Source: Fenollaria timonensis (GTDB lineage: Bacteria > Bacillota > Clostridia > Tissierellales > Peptoniphilaceae). Taken from it: 64,000 nt of DNA. Every line of letters begins with the position of its first letter. The stretch's first letter is position 1. The notes under the pieces were generated by a model. That model was not told the DNA's origin and did not search any database. It saw nothing but the letters and a program-made list of their open reading frames with translations. The stretch covers positions 823,600 through 887,599 of the forward strand of contig NZ_LN898230.1 of the NCBI RefSeq assembly GCF_001457835.1, given 5' to 3'. The translations under genes and the position numbers were made by a program. Below are positions 18,617-27,456 of this stretch, in pieces.

Positions 18617-19306
18617 CTAACACCTCTCTATTAATTTAAGTTTAAAATTTAAGTAATCGCTTGAGACTAATGAATAATCTATGCCATCAATCAAGCCTTC
18701 TCTTCTAAATCTATGGCCAGCTGCGTGCAAGTGACCATAAACACATTTGTATACACCATGCTCTTTCATAAGCTCATGGAATTGATTAGCTTTTAAGTCC
18801 ATGTTAAATGGCGGGTAGTGAAGCATAACTATAATCTTCTTATCCTTATCAGCCTTTTCAAGTGATAATGATAGTCTAATTAGCTCTCGAGCCGTTATCT
18901 TCTTGTCATTTTCTTCGTCATACTTGTCATTGTCCTCTTGCATCCAGCCTCTTGTTGCGCAGATAGCGTAGTCCTTATACGTGTATGAGTCATTTTGCAT
19001 GAAGTAAATGGATTTAAAGCCAAAGCCATTCATCTTGGATATGCTTGTCCACCAATAATCATGATTGCCCTTGCTAATAAGTTTCTTGCCTGGCAATTCG
19101 TCTATAAATTTTAAATCGTCTATAGCTTCACTAAACCTCATCGCCCAGGATATATCACCAGGCAACAAGACCAAATCGTCGTCCTTAACCTTCTCTAGCC
19201 AGCTCGTCTTAATCTTCTTGTCGTGATCTTGCCAGTTACCTCCAAAGACGCCCATAGGTTTTAAGTCTGTCGAATCTAAATGTAAATCGCCTATAGCATA
19301 AATCAT
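18617..19306 (-). CDS. Metallophosphoesterase (COG1768-like)
   Basis: Calcineurin-type phosphoesterase of 229 residues. The metal-binding motifs appear in order: GDLHLD (residues 6-11), LPGDISWAM, KGNHDYWW, MLHYPPF and YGHLHAAGH. Substrate unknown. The start at 19306 is chosen because GAGGTG lies 6 bases upstream; the open frame continues to an ATG 57 bases further up without a ribosome site and inside yhaN. It follows yhaN by 10 bases and differs from the YhaO nuclease further upstream in lacking the C-terminal domain. Confidence 0.88.
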   Translation of the reverse strand: MIYAIGDLHLDSTDLKPMGVFGGNWQDHDKKIKTSWLEKVKDDDLVLLPGDISWAMRFSEAIDDLKFIDELPGKKLISKGNHDYWWTSISKMNGFGFKSIYFMQNDSYTYKDYAICATRGWMQEDNDKYDEENDKKITARELIRLSLSLEKADKDKKIIVMLHYPPFNMDLKANQFHELMKEHGVYKCVYGHLHAAGHRFRREGLIDGIDYSLVSSDYLNFKLKLIERC

Positions 19307-19316
19307 TTTTTCACCT

Positions 19317-21251
19317 CTATAACTGTATATAATTATAACACAGATTAAGCTCTGAGAGAACACTTTTTTCGACTTTACTGCTCGTAAATAATAATACTTG
19401 CTTTTCTTTTGCTAAGAAAGTAAATACTTTTAGTGCAGCTGCCATACGCTCTTCGTCAAAAAAGGCAAGGTTCTCGTCAAAGACAAGTGCTAAATCGATA
19501 TCCAAGACTTCTACTAGTGCAAGCCTTAAACTAAGGTAGGACATTGATAAGACCTGCCTACTAAGCTTTTCCTCCTCATATACAAGGCTAGTTCGTTTGT
19601 CTCTTAGCATTATGGTAAAGCTTTCATCAAGCAAGAAGAAATTATATTTATTATCAGAAAACATTTCTAAGTATTTATTTGCCGCGGCAATAATCTTCGG
19701 CATATAGCTAGTATTGATCTCAGTAATAAGGCTAGAAATGATTTCGCTAGCAGCGCTTAAAGCCTTTCTCCTTCTTTCCAGCTCCGCAAATCTTGCATCG
19801 AGTGCGTCGCGTCTTAAGCCAAGTTCGTATGCCCTCTCCATAAGTCTGTCGTTATAATTAAGTTTTGTCTCAAGTGAATTTAGCTCTAAATCGATTTTAG
19901 TGATTTCATCATCAGCCATGCTTATGGAGTAGCCCTTGTACTTATCATAGGCCGCCTCATCTGTTTTTGCTAAATAATCAAGGACCTTCTCTTCACTAAG
20001 CTCATCAAAGTTCTTTTCGCTGTATGTCTTTAAAAACTCGTCAAAGCTATGCAAATAGTTTTGGCTCATCTCGCTCGACCTCTCATTATTGTATTCACTA
20101 ATGAAGTCTTCGTCACTTGCTATATTATATTTATCTAGGATGGCATTTTTATCAGCTATAAGCTTTTTACTAGCTTCATCACTCGTCTTAGGCTTAGTAA
20201 AAATGAATGTTATAGCGAAAACTATAGCCGCAGCACAAGCGCTATATAAAGCAATTTTACTTGTCTTGACAAAATAATAAATCAAGGCAAAAATGCTAAG
20301 CAAAGCAAAAATGTACGATATGTTTCTTAAGCTACGTCTTCTAGCCTCACTAGAGTTTTTCGTTTCAAGTCTATTTTTTATATCATTAAAGGCTTCGTAG
20401 TCATCACTAGTAATATTCTTATTCTTATTTAAAAAATCCTTCTTCTTTTCTTTTAGCTCTTCTATCTTTAATAAATTTTCCTTTTTATAATATTCTTTCG
20501 CCTTATTGTACTCTGCTAAAAAGTCTTTCTTCTTTAAAATCAAATTTTCTTTATTTTTATTTAGCTCGTCTTTTTTATTAAGCATGGACATTGTGTCTTC
20601 AAGCGATGCTTCTAGCCCAGATATATCCCTATCTAGACTTGCTATCTCTTTCTTAAGACTGTATAGCTCCTTGGTCTTAGCATTCTCTGTTCCAATCATT
20701 GCAATTTCATAATCAATACTGTTCTTCGCTTCACTTAAATTATATTCGCCCTCATCATTTGTCTTAAGCTTTAGTAAAAGCTCTTTAATATCGTCAAAGT
20801 CATCAAAGTATATGTCTTTTGATTGGCTTATGTAGGTGCTCGCATTAAAGACATTGCGTGAAAGGCCTAAAATAATCTCGCCTATTGATTTATTACTTAT
20901 AGAGTTTTCTCTCTTAATCTCGTCAGTGATGTCAAGACCATTTTTGCTGACAAAGTAAGTATCATTTAAAAAATCTCTGTATATTTCATAAGTAAAGCCA
21001 TTATTTTCGAAAGACATCCTGCCACTATACTCATTTTTGTTTATAGGCTTGTAGCTGAGATAGTCCTTTATCTTGATCTTTCTCTTAGTATTCGCCTTGT
21101 TCACGCCAAAGAGCATAAAAGAGATAAAGGCATGTATAGTAGACTTGCCGCTCTCATTAAGCCCATAGATAAGGTTGAATGAGTCGTCAAAGTCAAGGTG
21201 ATAATTATTAAATTTCCCAAAATTAATTAAATCGAGGCTTTTAATCTTCAT
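19317..21251 (-). CDS. YhaN/SbcC-like AAA ATPase
   Basis: A 644-residue SMC-type ATPase. Walker A is YGLNESGKSTIHAF (about 29-42) directly after the IKSLDLINFGKF start. Long coiled coils (about 190-290 and 400-500) flank a hydrophobic pair of segments near 306-355 (ISYIFALLSIFALIYYF, IALYSACAAAIVFAITFIF), a feature of YhaN. The C-terminal ABC signature is EKLSRQVLSMSYLSLRLAL and Walker B is LALVFDENLAFFDEER. With YhaO it should form an SbcCD/Mre11-Rad50-like DNA-end-processing complex; the two transmembrane segments suggest membrane location. It overlaps yhaO by 11 bases. Confidence 0.87.
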   Translation of the reverse strand: MKIKSLDLINFGKFNNYHLDFDDSFNLIYGLNESGKSTIHAFISFMLFGVNKANTKRKIKIKDYLSYKPINKNEYSGRMSFENNGFTYEIYRDFLNDTYFVSKNGLDITDEIKRENSISNKSIGEIILGLSRNVFNASTYISQSKDIYFDDFDDIKELLLKLKTNDEGEYNLSEAKNSIDYEIAMIGTENAKTKELYSLKKEIASLDRDISGLEASLEDTMSMLNKKDELNKNKENLILKKKDFLAEYNKAKEYYKKENLLKIEELKEKKKDFLNKNKNITSDDYEAFNDIKNRLETKNSSEARRRSLRNISYIFALLSIFALIYYFVKTSKIALYSACAAAIVFAITFIFTKPKTSDEASKKLIADKNAILDKYNIASDEDFISEYNNERSSEMSQNYLHSFDEFLKTYSEKNFDELSEEKVLDYLAKTDEAAYDKYKGYSISMADDEITKIDLELNSLETKLNYNDRLMERAYELGLRRDALDARFAELERRRKALSAASEIISSLITEINTSYMPKIIAAANKYLEMFSDNKYNFFLLDESFTIMLRDKRTSLVYEEEKLSRQVLSMSYLSLRLALVEVLDIDLALVFDENLAFFDEERMAAALKVFTFLAKEKQVLLFTSSKVEKSVLSELNLCYNYIQL

Positions 21252-22278
21252 AGTAGTGCTCCCTACTTTGCATTGCCTTAAGCGCGATATTTATCGCATC
21301 TTGTCTTATTTCATCTGGATAGCCTTCTGCCTTTGCAAGTATTTTTTCATAAATATCAGTTGAGATACTTAAACTTTCTTCTAAATTATTAATTACTTCT
21401 AAGTAATAAAATTTATCTTTAACTAGGCTAATGATTCTATTGATATTTAAATCCTTATTAATGCTTCCTTTTAAGATGATTCTATAGAAATTCTCATCCT
21501 TATCATTAAGCTTTTCAAATTTATTAATTATATCTTCGAATTCATCATCTTCGTTTATTGCTAGCTCTTTAATAATAAATTCTCTTAGAGCAAATGGCAT
21601 AAATTTTACGCTGCCACTAAGTGTATCGACCTCATAAAAACCATGTTCGGCAAGCTCACCAAAGTCAAGCGGCTCAAGTGAGCCAGGATAGTAGGCATTC
21701 TCAGCCACTTTCCCATGCTTATGTATATGACCTAAGGCGATGTAGTCAAAGCCGGATGCTAAAAGAGGCTCTATATCAATCTTGTACTTGCCATCAGCTA
21801 GGTCGCCATGAAGGCTTGCGATATTGAATCTATCTTTATCAAGATTTGCTTTTTGGTGAGCAAAGCCATTCTCAATGCTATTGAGCCACGAAGCGCCGTA
21901 TATTGATACGTTATCAGCTATATCCATGCGTTCAAGGCTATTTGTCTTAAATACGTGAAGATTTTCTGTGAAATTATTAAATAGATAATCATCTGTATAA
22001 TAATCATGATTACCGCATGAAAGAACGATGTTTCCATAGTAGCTATCGATGATGCTCATCATGTGCTTAGTCTCTGTATATGTAAGCGCATCTCTTTCAA
22101 ATAGGTCGCCGCTAAGTACAATCAAATCAATTTTATTCTCATTGGCATAATTAATAAGCCTTTCAAACGTTATGAAAAGCTCATTTTTTCTATCCTCAGA
22201 CCTTGCGCCAAGCGATTTACTTTTATATTTAAAGCCTAGGTGCAGGTCTGCTGCGTGAATAAATTTATTAATAAACAT
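21241..22278 (-). CDS. YhaO/SbcD-like DNA exonuclease
   Basis: A 345-residue Mre11/SbcD-type nuclease. The N-terminal phosphoesterase carries AADLHLGFKY (residue 9 on), LSGDLFER, SCGNHDYY, SLHGDL and LGHIHKHG; the C-terminal part is the capping/ATPase-binding region. It overlaps both the upstream PfkB-like gene (11 bases) and yhaN (11 bases), consistent with an equimolar complex. TTAGGT precedes the ATG weakly. Confidence 0.88.
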   Translation of the reverse strand: MFINKFIHAADLHLGFKYKSKSLGARSEDRKNELFITFERLINYANENKIDLIVLSGDLFERDALTYTETKHMMSIIDSYYGNIVLSCGNHDYYTDDYLFNNFTENLHVFKTNSLERMDIADNVSIYGASWLNSIENGFAHQKANLDKDRFNIASLHGDLADGKYKIDIEPLLASGFDYIALGHIHKHGKVAENAYYPGSLEPLDFGELAEHGFYEVDTLSGSVKFMPFALREFIIKELAINEDDEFEDIINKFEKLNDKDENFYRIILKGSINKDLNINRIISLVKDKFYYLEVINNLEESLSISTDIYEKILAKAEGYPDEIRQDAINIALKAMQSREHYYED

Positions 22279-23188
22279 AGCTATACCTAATTAAATCACT
22301 TTCAGACATAATCTTTTTTATAAGTGAAAAATCAAAATTCTCGCTGTCTTTTTTATTAAAGATGGAAAAGCTACTTGCTATCTTAAGCGAAGTCTCTAGA
22401 TCGTACTTCCTCTCAAAGCCTATAGCAAGGCCAAGAAGCGCCATGTTCTTGTCGATCTTTATATAAGGCTTCTTCTCGTAATCAAATAAGTAGTAGCAAT
22501 CCTTTGTAAATATAATCAAATTGTCATTAAATTTAATAAGAATAATTCTGTCCTTGTCGATGGCCATAAACTTAACGACGCTAATTATGTCATCAAGAGT
22601 ACTTAGTCTAAGATTAAGTATGTCGCTTAAGTCTTTATAATCCATGGACATGGCGAAGACGTTTGAGTCGATACATAGTTTCATCGTGCTCTTTGAGGCA
22701 GATACGAAAAGCTTCTTCATGTATCTATTGGAAACATCTATAAGTCCTTGATAAAAGTCCGGACTAATATTGTTGTCAAATTCCTCCATAAGTAGTGTGA
22801 CTCTTGTGTCGTAGACGATGTCATCAAATTTATCAACAAAGTTAAGTTCATCGTCTCTAGTGATGCGAGGAGCGTTCTCGATGATTCTCGTAGTTCTTGT
22901 ATTTTCTCTAATATCAATCACGGCTCTCGGCTCATCCTTAATAGTAATTAAGTAGTAATCAGCTAGGTAGCTCTCTAGGTAGTTTCTATACTTCATAGCT
23001 GTATAGCCACCTGCGTATGAAAGAACTTTGTAATCTTCTTTTAAGCTGTGAAAGATTTCACTTGCAAGAAAGTTTGAACCATAGAACGAATCATTAAGTA
23101 TCTCAGCTGAGTTCTTAGATGCAAGGTAAAGCTTGTCTAAGCCCAAGGCTTTATATCTAATCAAATCAGTGTTTAATAATAAAATCAT
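22268..23188 (-). CDS. Degenerate PfkB-family (1-phosphofructokinase-like) protein, likely inactive
   Basis: A 306-residue protein whose order of segments resembles PfkB/LacC/FruK sugar kinases. About residue 90 it has a stretch like the substrate lid (TTRIIENAPRITRDDELNF). Near 125-150 is the ISPDFYQGLIDVSNRYMKKLF region, and near 230-250 the IILIKFNDNLIIFTKD strand pair that precedes the catalytic loop. The loop, normally NTVGAGDSMVAG, reads KIDKNMALLGLA, so the GAGD motif and catalytic Asp are missing. The N-terminal GGKG sugar-binding motif is absent too. The start at 23188 has AGGAGG 7 bases upstream. It heads the long operon and overlaps yhaO. The family call is by eye and only moderate. 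Confidence 0.58.
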   Translation of the reverse strand: MILLLNTDLIRYKALGLDKLYLASKNSAEILNDSFYGSNFLASEIFHSLKEDYKVLSYAGGYTAMKYRNYLESYLADYYLITIKDEPRAVIDIRENTRTTRIIENAPRITRDDELNFVDKFDDIVYDTRVTLLMEEFDNNISPDFYQGLIDVSNRYMKKLFVSASKSTMKLCIDSNVFAMSMDYKDLSDILNLRLSTLDDIISVVKFMAIDKDRIILIKFNDNLIIFTKDCYYLFDYEKKPYIKIDKNMALLGLAIGFERKYDLETSLKIASSFSIFNKKDSENFDFSLIKKIMSESDLIRYSYVY

Positions 23189-23212
23189 CTCTCTGCCTCC
23201 TCTTCTATTTAT

Positions 23213-23218
23213 ATTATA
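23213..23218 (-). promoter_or_regulatory. Likely -10 box of the 14.5-kb operon
   Basis: TATAAT on the minus strand, 25 bases before the start codon of the PfkB-like gene. No good -35 hexamer is seen at the usual spacing. Confidence 0.4.
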
Positions 23219-23260
23219 CAACATATTCGAAAATATTTCTTCATAAATTGTAAAAAAAGC

Positions 23261-23289
23261 TTTATTTATACTATTATTTAGTATATAAT
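23261..23289 (+). promoter_or_regulatory. Promoter of the secreted amidohydrolase-like/sda operon
   Basis: TATAAT at 23284-23289 with a weak TTTATT -35 (23261-23266) 17 bases upstream. The ribosome site AGAGGTG follows directly, giving a short leader. It is divergent from the large minus-strand operon. Confidence 0.55.
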
Positions 23290-23307
23290 ATATCAGAGGT
23301 GATTAAT

Positions 23308-25269
23308 TTGTCAAAAAAATTATTCTCTTTTTTATTGCTCGTCTCTATACTATTGACAAGTATCAATGTATATGCGAGTGAAGTGACAAATCAAGAGGAA
23401 GATCCTAATCAAACGGCTAGCTTTGCTTTTAATTATGATCTTGCAATTAAAAATGTTAATATAGTCAACCCAGCGAGGAACGAAATTTTATATAAGTATA
23501 ACATCGCCATCAGCGGTGGCAAGATTAAACAGATCACCAAGGGCGATGTCAAGGCCAATAGAGTGATAGATGGCGAAGGAGCTATGCTGCTTAGAGAGTT
23601 TATCGACATGGACAGCACCAATGTTTCCAGGGAGATTGACTTACTTAAAACTGCTGACGGTATTGGTAAGAGCGTTAGAACTACAACTGCCGATATTGAT
23701 GCTTGGTCCAAGAGCGTTGAGAGCTCCTTATCAACTATTGACTACTTATCGATTACGGACTCTGAAAGTATTAAAAACGCTGTAATTAAAGAAAATGAGA
23801 TGAAGTATGACGACGCGGCCATTAAGCAAATAGTTGAGGCTATATTAAAGGAGAAGGAAGCAAAATCTGCTGGCGTTAAAATTTCAATCGAAGAAGCAAA
23901 TGACCTTAACCTTCTTATCAATACAATCAAAGCGATTGACGACGATAACTTTGTCTACTATATCAAGCTAAGTAAGCTTAAGCATGAGAACATCATTCAA
24001 ACGATAAATCAAATTTCTGATATTATCAAAGACAGCAATAATAACTTTGTCTTATGCGATATGAATGACTTTGGTGGTCCAGATAAGATCAATGCTATAA
24101 ATTCTTTGATTGACAAGCATAACGAAGAGAACGAGAATCTTTACTACACATTTAACCCGTTCAAATACATTGTTCTGACAAACTTTAAGGACAATATTGA
24201 TATTGTTAAAAAATATAATAACAACACGTCAAAGCTTCAGCTTGCGAGCTCAAATAACTTCTACCAAATTCATCAGCACAAAGACATAATCAATACTAAG
24301 GAAGATGTTATTATTCATGATGCGCTCAATGACACGGATATAAGCATAATGATAAGGTCAAAGTACTCGCTTATAGCAAGCAACCCAAATCTTGCAAATA
24401 CATCGACAAGGCTCTACCCTGTCAATGTAAATTCATTTTTAGAATACATTAGACTGGCAAATGGCTTAGGCATAGACAGTATAGAGATTGCGAGAAAGCT
24501 AACGTATCTGCCATACAAGGTACTTAATTTGGATAGATATATGAACGCATCTACCATTGAAGTGGGTCAAAACGCTTCGTTCTTAACTATCAATTCGAAA
24601 AACATCGGCATCAACTCAAATATTCAGAACGTTAAGCCAAGCTTGGGCGTAAAATATCTTGTTCATAATGGCATAGTTACCTTTAACCATAATCAATACA
24701 ATCAAAATGGAGCTAGATCCTTTATTATTAATAATCTAGAAAGAAATGACGATGTTAAGAAATTTGATATCACTTATGAAACAGAAGTCTCAAAAAGCAC
24801 TGCTCTTGAGCACGCCTACATCATTGATGGCATTAAGTATATAAGCTTAGAAGAACTAATAGAGCCACTAAACCTTGTTTATAATAATGAAGCTAACGGC
24901 AAGTATACTATAGGCAATCTTATCAACGTCGAGCTTGGTACTAGTGATGCAAGCCTAGGCGCCGAAAAAGTTCATCTTACAAAGGAAGTAATTACTTATA
25001 ACGACTCGCTTATAATTCCACTAGAAGATTTAAGTAAATTGTTTCAAAACTATTTTAAATGTGAAGTAAGTGAAGATCACATAAGCATAAAGTCAAGCAA
25101 TAACTCAAAGATGCTTGACACAAATGATTCAGTCGAAAAGAAAGAAAGCACACCGCTGATAATAAAATCAAGCTACATAATCATGTCATATATATTTTCA
25201 GCCTTGGTTGTAGCCTTCTTATTAAATACATTAAAGAAGAAAAAGAGGAGAAAAAATGGAAAACTATAA
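23308..25269 (+). CDS. Secreted amidohydrolase-like protein without metal motif, with stalk-like domain and C-terminal anchor
   Basis: A 653-residue exported protein with a cleavable-looking signal peptide (about 1-24, LFSFLLLVSILLTSINVYA). The next part resembles the start of D-aminoacylase/dihydroorotase-type amidohydrolases (DLAIKNVNIVNPARNEIL, then VIDGEGAMLLREFIDMDST). Where active enzymes have the HxH metal pair the sequence reads DMDSTN. Around 400-440 is the usual amidohydrolase ending (LTYLPYKVLNLDRYMNAST followed by IEVGQNASFLTI). About 490-600 resembles the copper-amine-oxidase N-terminal-like stalk domain. A membrane helix (about 622-642) and a KKKKRRK tail follow. TTG at 23308 is the chosen start (AGAGGTG 6 bases upstream). 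It overlaps sdaAB by 14 bases. Confidence 0.72.
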   Translation: MSKKLFSFLLLVSILLTSINVYASEVTNQEEDPNQTASFAFNYDLAIKNVNIVNPARNEILYKYNIAISGGKIKQITKGDVKANRVIDGEGAMLLREFIDMDSTNVSREIDLLKTADGIGKSVRTTTADIDAWSKSVESSLSTIDYLSITDSESIKNAVIKENEMKYDDAAIKQIVEAILKEKEAKSAGVKISIEEANDLNLLINTIKAIDDDNFVYYIKLSKLKHENIIQTINQISDIIKDSNNNFVLCDMNDFGGPDKINAINSLIDKHNEENENLYYTFNPFKYIVLTNFKDNIDIVKKYNNNTSKLQLASSNNFYQIHQHKDIINTKEDVIIHDALNDTDISIMIRSKYSLIASNPNLANTSTRLYPVNVNSFLEYIRLANGLGIDSIEIARKLTYLPYKVLNLDRYMNASTIEVGQNASFLTINSKNIGINSNIQNVKPSLGVKYLVHNGIVTFNHNQYNQNGARSFIINNLERNDDVKKFDITYETEVSKSTALEHAYIIDGIKYISLEELIEPLNLVYNNEANGKYTIGNLINVELGTSDASLGAEKVHLTKEVITYNDSLIIPLEDLSKLFQNYFKCEVSEDHISIKSSNNSKMLDTNDSVEKKESTPLIIKSSYIIMSYIFSALVVAFLLNTLKKKKRRKNGKL

Positions 25270-25930
25270 TTTAAAATCTATTTTAGGACCGATAATGATA
25301 GGCCCATCAAGCTCACACACTGCAGGAGCTGCAAGACTTGGAAGGATAGCAATGAAGCTAGCACCAAAGGGTTTCAACAAAGTATCTTTTTACTTACACG
25401 GCTCTTTTAGAGAAACATACATGGGTCACGGCACTGATAAAGCGCTACTAGCTGGGGTTATGGACTTCTTCCCTGACAGCGAAGAGATCAAAAACTCATT
25501 TGAAATTGCTGATGAAAGAGGACTTGAGTACGAATTTATCAAATCAGACCTTGGCTACGTTCATCCAAATACTGTTAAGATGGTCTTTCACTACGATGAT
25601 CAAGAAGATTTCTACGTTCAAGGCAGCTCTATAGGCGGAGGCAGTATACTTATAAAAGATATCAATGGCGCTGACGTTGAATTCTCTGGCGAAAAACCTA
25701 CTTTAGTAGCTAAGTACATTGATAAGAAAGGAATACTATCAAGAATAACTGCAACATTTGCAATATCTGGCATGAATATCGCCGATATGCATGTAGACAG
25801 AACTGGTAAAGTCGCTACACTTATATGCGAGCTTGACTCTGACTTTGATGATGCAACTATTAAAGACATTGGAAGGATAGATGACTTCTTATTCGTTAAG
25901 TATTTAAACCCTGTTAAGGAGGATAACTAA
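25256..25930 (+). CDS. L-serine dehydratase, beta subunit
   Basis: Iron-sulphur-dependent serine dehydratase small subunit (224 residues). The N-terminal domain has IMIGPSSSHTAGAARLG, the family signature; the C terminus (about 148-224) is an ACT domain (RITATFAISGMNIADMHVDRTGKVA). With the alpha subunit it converts L-serine to pyruvate and ammonia. GAGGAG lies 6 bases before the ATG, within the end of the upstream secreted-protein gene. SdaAA follows after one base. Confidence 0.96.
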   Translation: MENYNLKSILGPIMIGPSSSHTAGAARLGRIAMKLAPKGFNKVSFYLHGSFRETYMGHGTDKALLAGVMDFFPDSEEIKNSFEIADERGLEYEFIKSDLGYVHPNTVKMVFHYDDQEDFYVQGSSIGGGSILIKDINGADVEFSGEKPTLVAKYIDKKGILSRITATFAISGMNIADMHVDRTGKVATLICELDSDFDDATIKDIGRIDDFLFVKYLNPVKEDN

Positions 25931-25931
25931 T

Positions 25932-26804
25932 ATGTATACAAGTGCAAAAAGCATGATGGATGCATGCAAAGAACAAAATAAAACTATATATGAATTGCAA
26001 TTACAAGAAGAGATGGAAGCAGGCGAATTAAGTAAAGATGATGTTTATGATTACTTAAGAAAAACTTATGAGATCATGAAAAAATCAGCTACAGCTGGTC
26101 TTGATACACCTATCATGTCAATGAGCGGTATGACTGGTGAAAACGCTTACAAAGTTAATGAATATGCTAAGAACGGAAATCCTGTATCAGGAGCCTTAAT
26201 CACTAAGGCAATGGCAAGAGCACTTTCTACATCAGAAGTAAATGCTTCTATGGGTAGGATAGTTGCTGCACCTACAGCAGGAGCCTCAGGTATACTTCCT
26301 GCAACGCTTGTTACTATGCAAGATGAATTTGATTACAGCGATGAAGAAATATTCAACGCATTACTTACTGCTTCAGCAGTTGGCGAAATAATTGCAGTTA
26401 ACGCAACTATATCAGGCGCTGAAGGCGGATGTCAAGCAGAGTGCGGTGCTGCCGCTGCGATGGCTGCCGCAGCCATCATAGAGCTTAGAGGTGGAAGTAT
26501 AAACGATATATTCACTGCAGCAAGCTTTGCTCTTAAGAACATCATGGGACTTATATGCGACCCAGTTTGTGGTCTTGTCGAGTACCCCTGCAATCTAAGA
26601 AATGCATCGGGCGTTGTTAACGCAATCATATCAGCAGACTTAACACTAGCTGGCGTTGAGGCACTAATACCATTCGACGAAACAGTCGGAGCTATGGGTA
26701 ATGTTGGTAAGGAATTACCAGTTTCATTAAAAGAAACAGCTATAGGCGGTATAGCTGGAACAGAAACAGCACAAAGATTATACGAAGAATTTTTAGATAA
26801 ATAG
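25932..26804 (+). CDS. L-serine dehydratase, alpha subunit
   Basis: Catalytic subunit of 290 residues carrying the [4Fe-4S] cluster. The cysteines are visible in GGCQAECGAAAAMAAAA, in LICDPVCGLVEYPC and after. ATPTAGASGILPA-like segment (APTAGASGILPATL) is the substrate-side signature. AAGGAGG lies 7 bases before the ATG. It supplies pyruvate for energy and, through PPDK, PEP. A strong terminator follows. Confidence 0.96.
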   Translation: MYTSAKSMMDACKEQNKTIYELQLQEEMEAGELSKDDVYDYLRKTYEIMKKSATAGLDTPIMSMSGMTGENAYKVNEYAKNGNPVSGALITKAMARALSTSEVNASMGRIVAAPTAGASGILPATLVTMQDEFDYSDEEIFNALLTASAVGEIIAVNATISGAEGGCQAECGAAAAMAAAAIIELRGGSINDIFTAASFALKNIMGLICDPVCGLVEYPCNLRNASGVVNAIISADLTLAGVEALIPFDETVGAMGNVGKELPVSLKETAIGGIAGTETAQRLYEEFLDK

Positions 26805-26821
26805 TTTTGTGGATATAAGAT

Positions 26822-26847
26822 GAGCTCTCACTAGTGGGAGCTCTTTT
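26822..26847 (+). terminator. Intrinsic terminator of the sda operon
   Basis: GAGCTCTCAC and GTGGGAGCTC form a 10-bp stem (one G-U pair) with a 2-base apex as drawn, so the top pairs probably open into the loop; TTTT follows. Confidence 0.85.
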
Positions 26848-26909
26848 GTATTGTATGTACGTATATAATTTTATTTTAGTTTTTAAAGATTAACTAAGTA
26901 AAATTTATC

Positions 26910-26938
26910 TTGCAATTTTGTAAAAAGTATGTTAATAT
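26910..26938 (+). promoter_or_regulatory. Promoter of tRNA-Leu
   Basis: TTGCAA (26910-26915), 17-base spacer, TAATAT (26933-26938), 10 bases before the mature tRNA. Confidence 0.55.
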
Positions 26939-26948
26939 ATATTGGTAA

Positions 26949-27035
26949 GCCGAAGTGATGGAATTGGCAGACGTACAGGACTCAAAATCCTGCGGTAGCA
27001 ATACCGTGCGGGTTCGACCCCCGCCTTCGGCACCA
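26949..27035 (+). tRNA. tRNA-Leu (CAA)
   Basis: An 87-base tRNA with a long variable arm as expected for leucine. The acceptor stem is GCCGAAG / CTTCGGC, discriminator A, encoded CCA. The anticodon stem CAGGA/TCCTG encloses CTCAAAA, giving anticodon CAA for UUG codons. The T-loop is TTCGACC. It is the only plus-strand RNA gene of the window and stands alone with its own promoter and terminator. Confidence 0.96.
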
Positions 27036-27050
27036 TATAAGTCATTATAA

Positions 27051-27082
27051 AAGCAAGTAGTTTAACGCTACTTGCTTTTTTT
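27051..27082 (+). terminator. Terminator of tRNA-Leu
   Basis: AAGCAAGTAG / CTACTTGCTT, a 10-bp perfect stem with a 7-base loop, followed by a T run. Confidence 0.9.
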
Positions 27083-27095
27083 CTATACAGAAGAA

Positions 27096-27122
27096 ATAAA
27101 TAAGGCTCCAATCAAGGAGCCT
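27096..27122 (-). terminator. Terminator of the purine/Fhs/YerC cluster
   Basis: AGGCTCC / GGAGCCT, a perfect 7-bp stem with a TTGATT loop on the minus strand, followed by TATTTATTT. The T run is interrupted. Confidence 0.6.
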
Positions 27123-27130
27123 CACTTATA

Positions 27131-27430
27131 TTAGTCTTCAATACCTAATTTTTTGAATATTAACTTATAACCGTCAGCACCATAGTTAAGTGATCTGTTG
27201 ATTCTTGATATAGTTGCTGTTGAAGCGCCTGTTGCTACTTCGATTTCGTTGTAAGTTTTGTTTTCCTTAAGTTGTTTTGCTACTTCAAGTCTTTGAGCTA
27301 TTGCTTGAATTTCTTTGATAGTACAGATGTCTTCAAAGAATCTGTAGCATTCTTCCATTGTTTCTAGCGATAAGATTGCTTCGAAGAAGCCATCAGTTTG
27401 TTCGCTTTTTAATTTTGAACTGTAAGCCAT
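27131..27430 (-). CDS. YerC/YecD family TrpR-like DNA-binding protein
   Basis: A 99-residue helical protein of the TrpR-like superfamily. The helix-turn-helix is at about residues 55-80 (LKENKTYNEIEVATGASTATISRINRSL), closely matching the YerC consensus. The target is unknown; B. subtilis YerC members lie near purine and nucleotide genes. The start at 27430 has GGAGG 7 bases upstream; an ATG two codons earlier is too close to that site. It is the last gene of the purine/one-carbon cluster, 26 bases behind fhs. Confidence 0.88.
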   Translation of the reverse strand: MAYSSKLKSEQTDGFFEAILSLETMEECYRFFEDICTIKEIQAIAQRLEVAKQLKENKTYNEIEVATGASTATISRINRSLNYGADGYKLIFKKLGIED

Positions 27431-27456
27431 TTCCATTCCTCCCTATATATTTCTTT

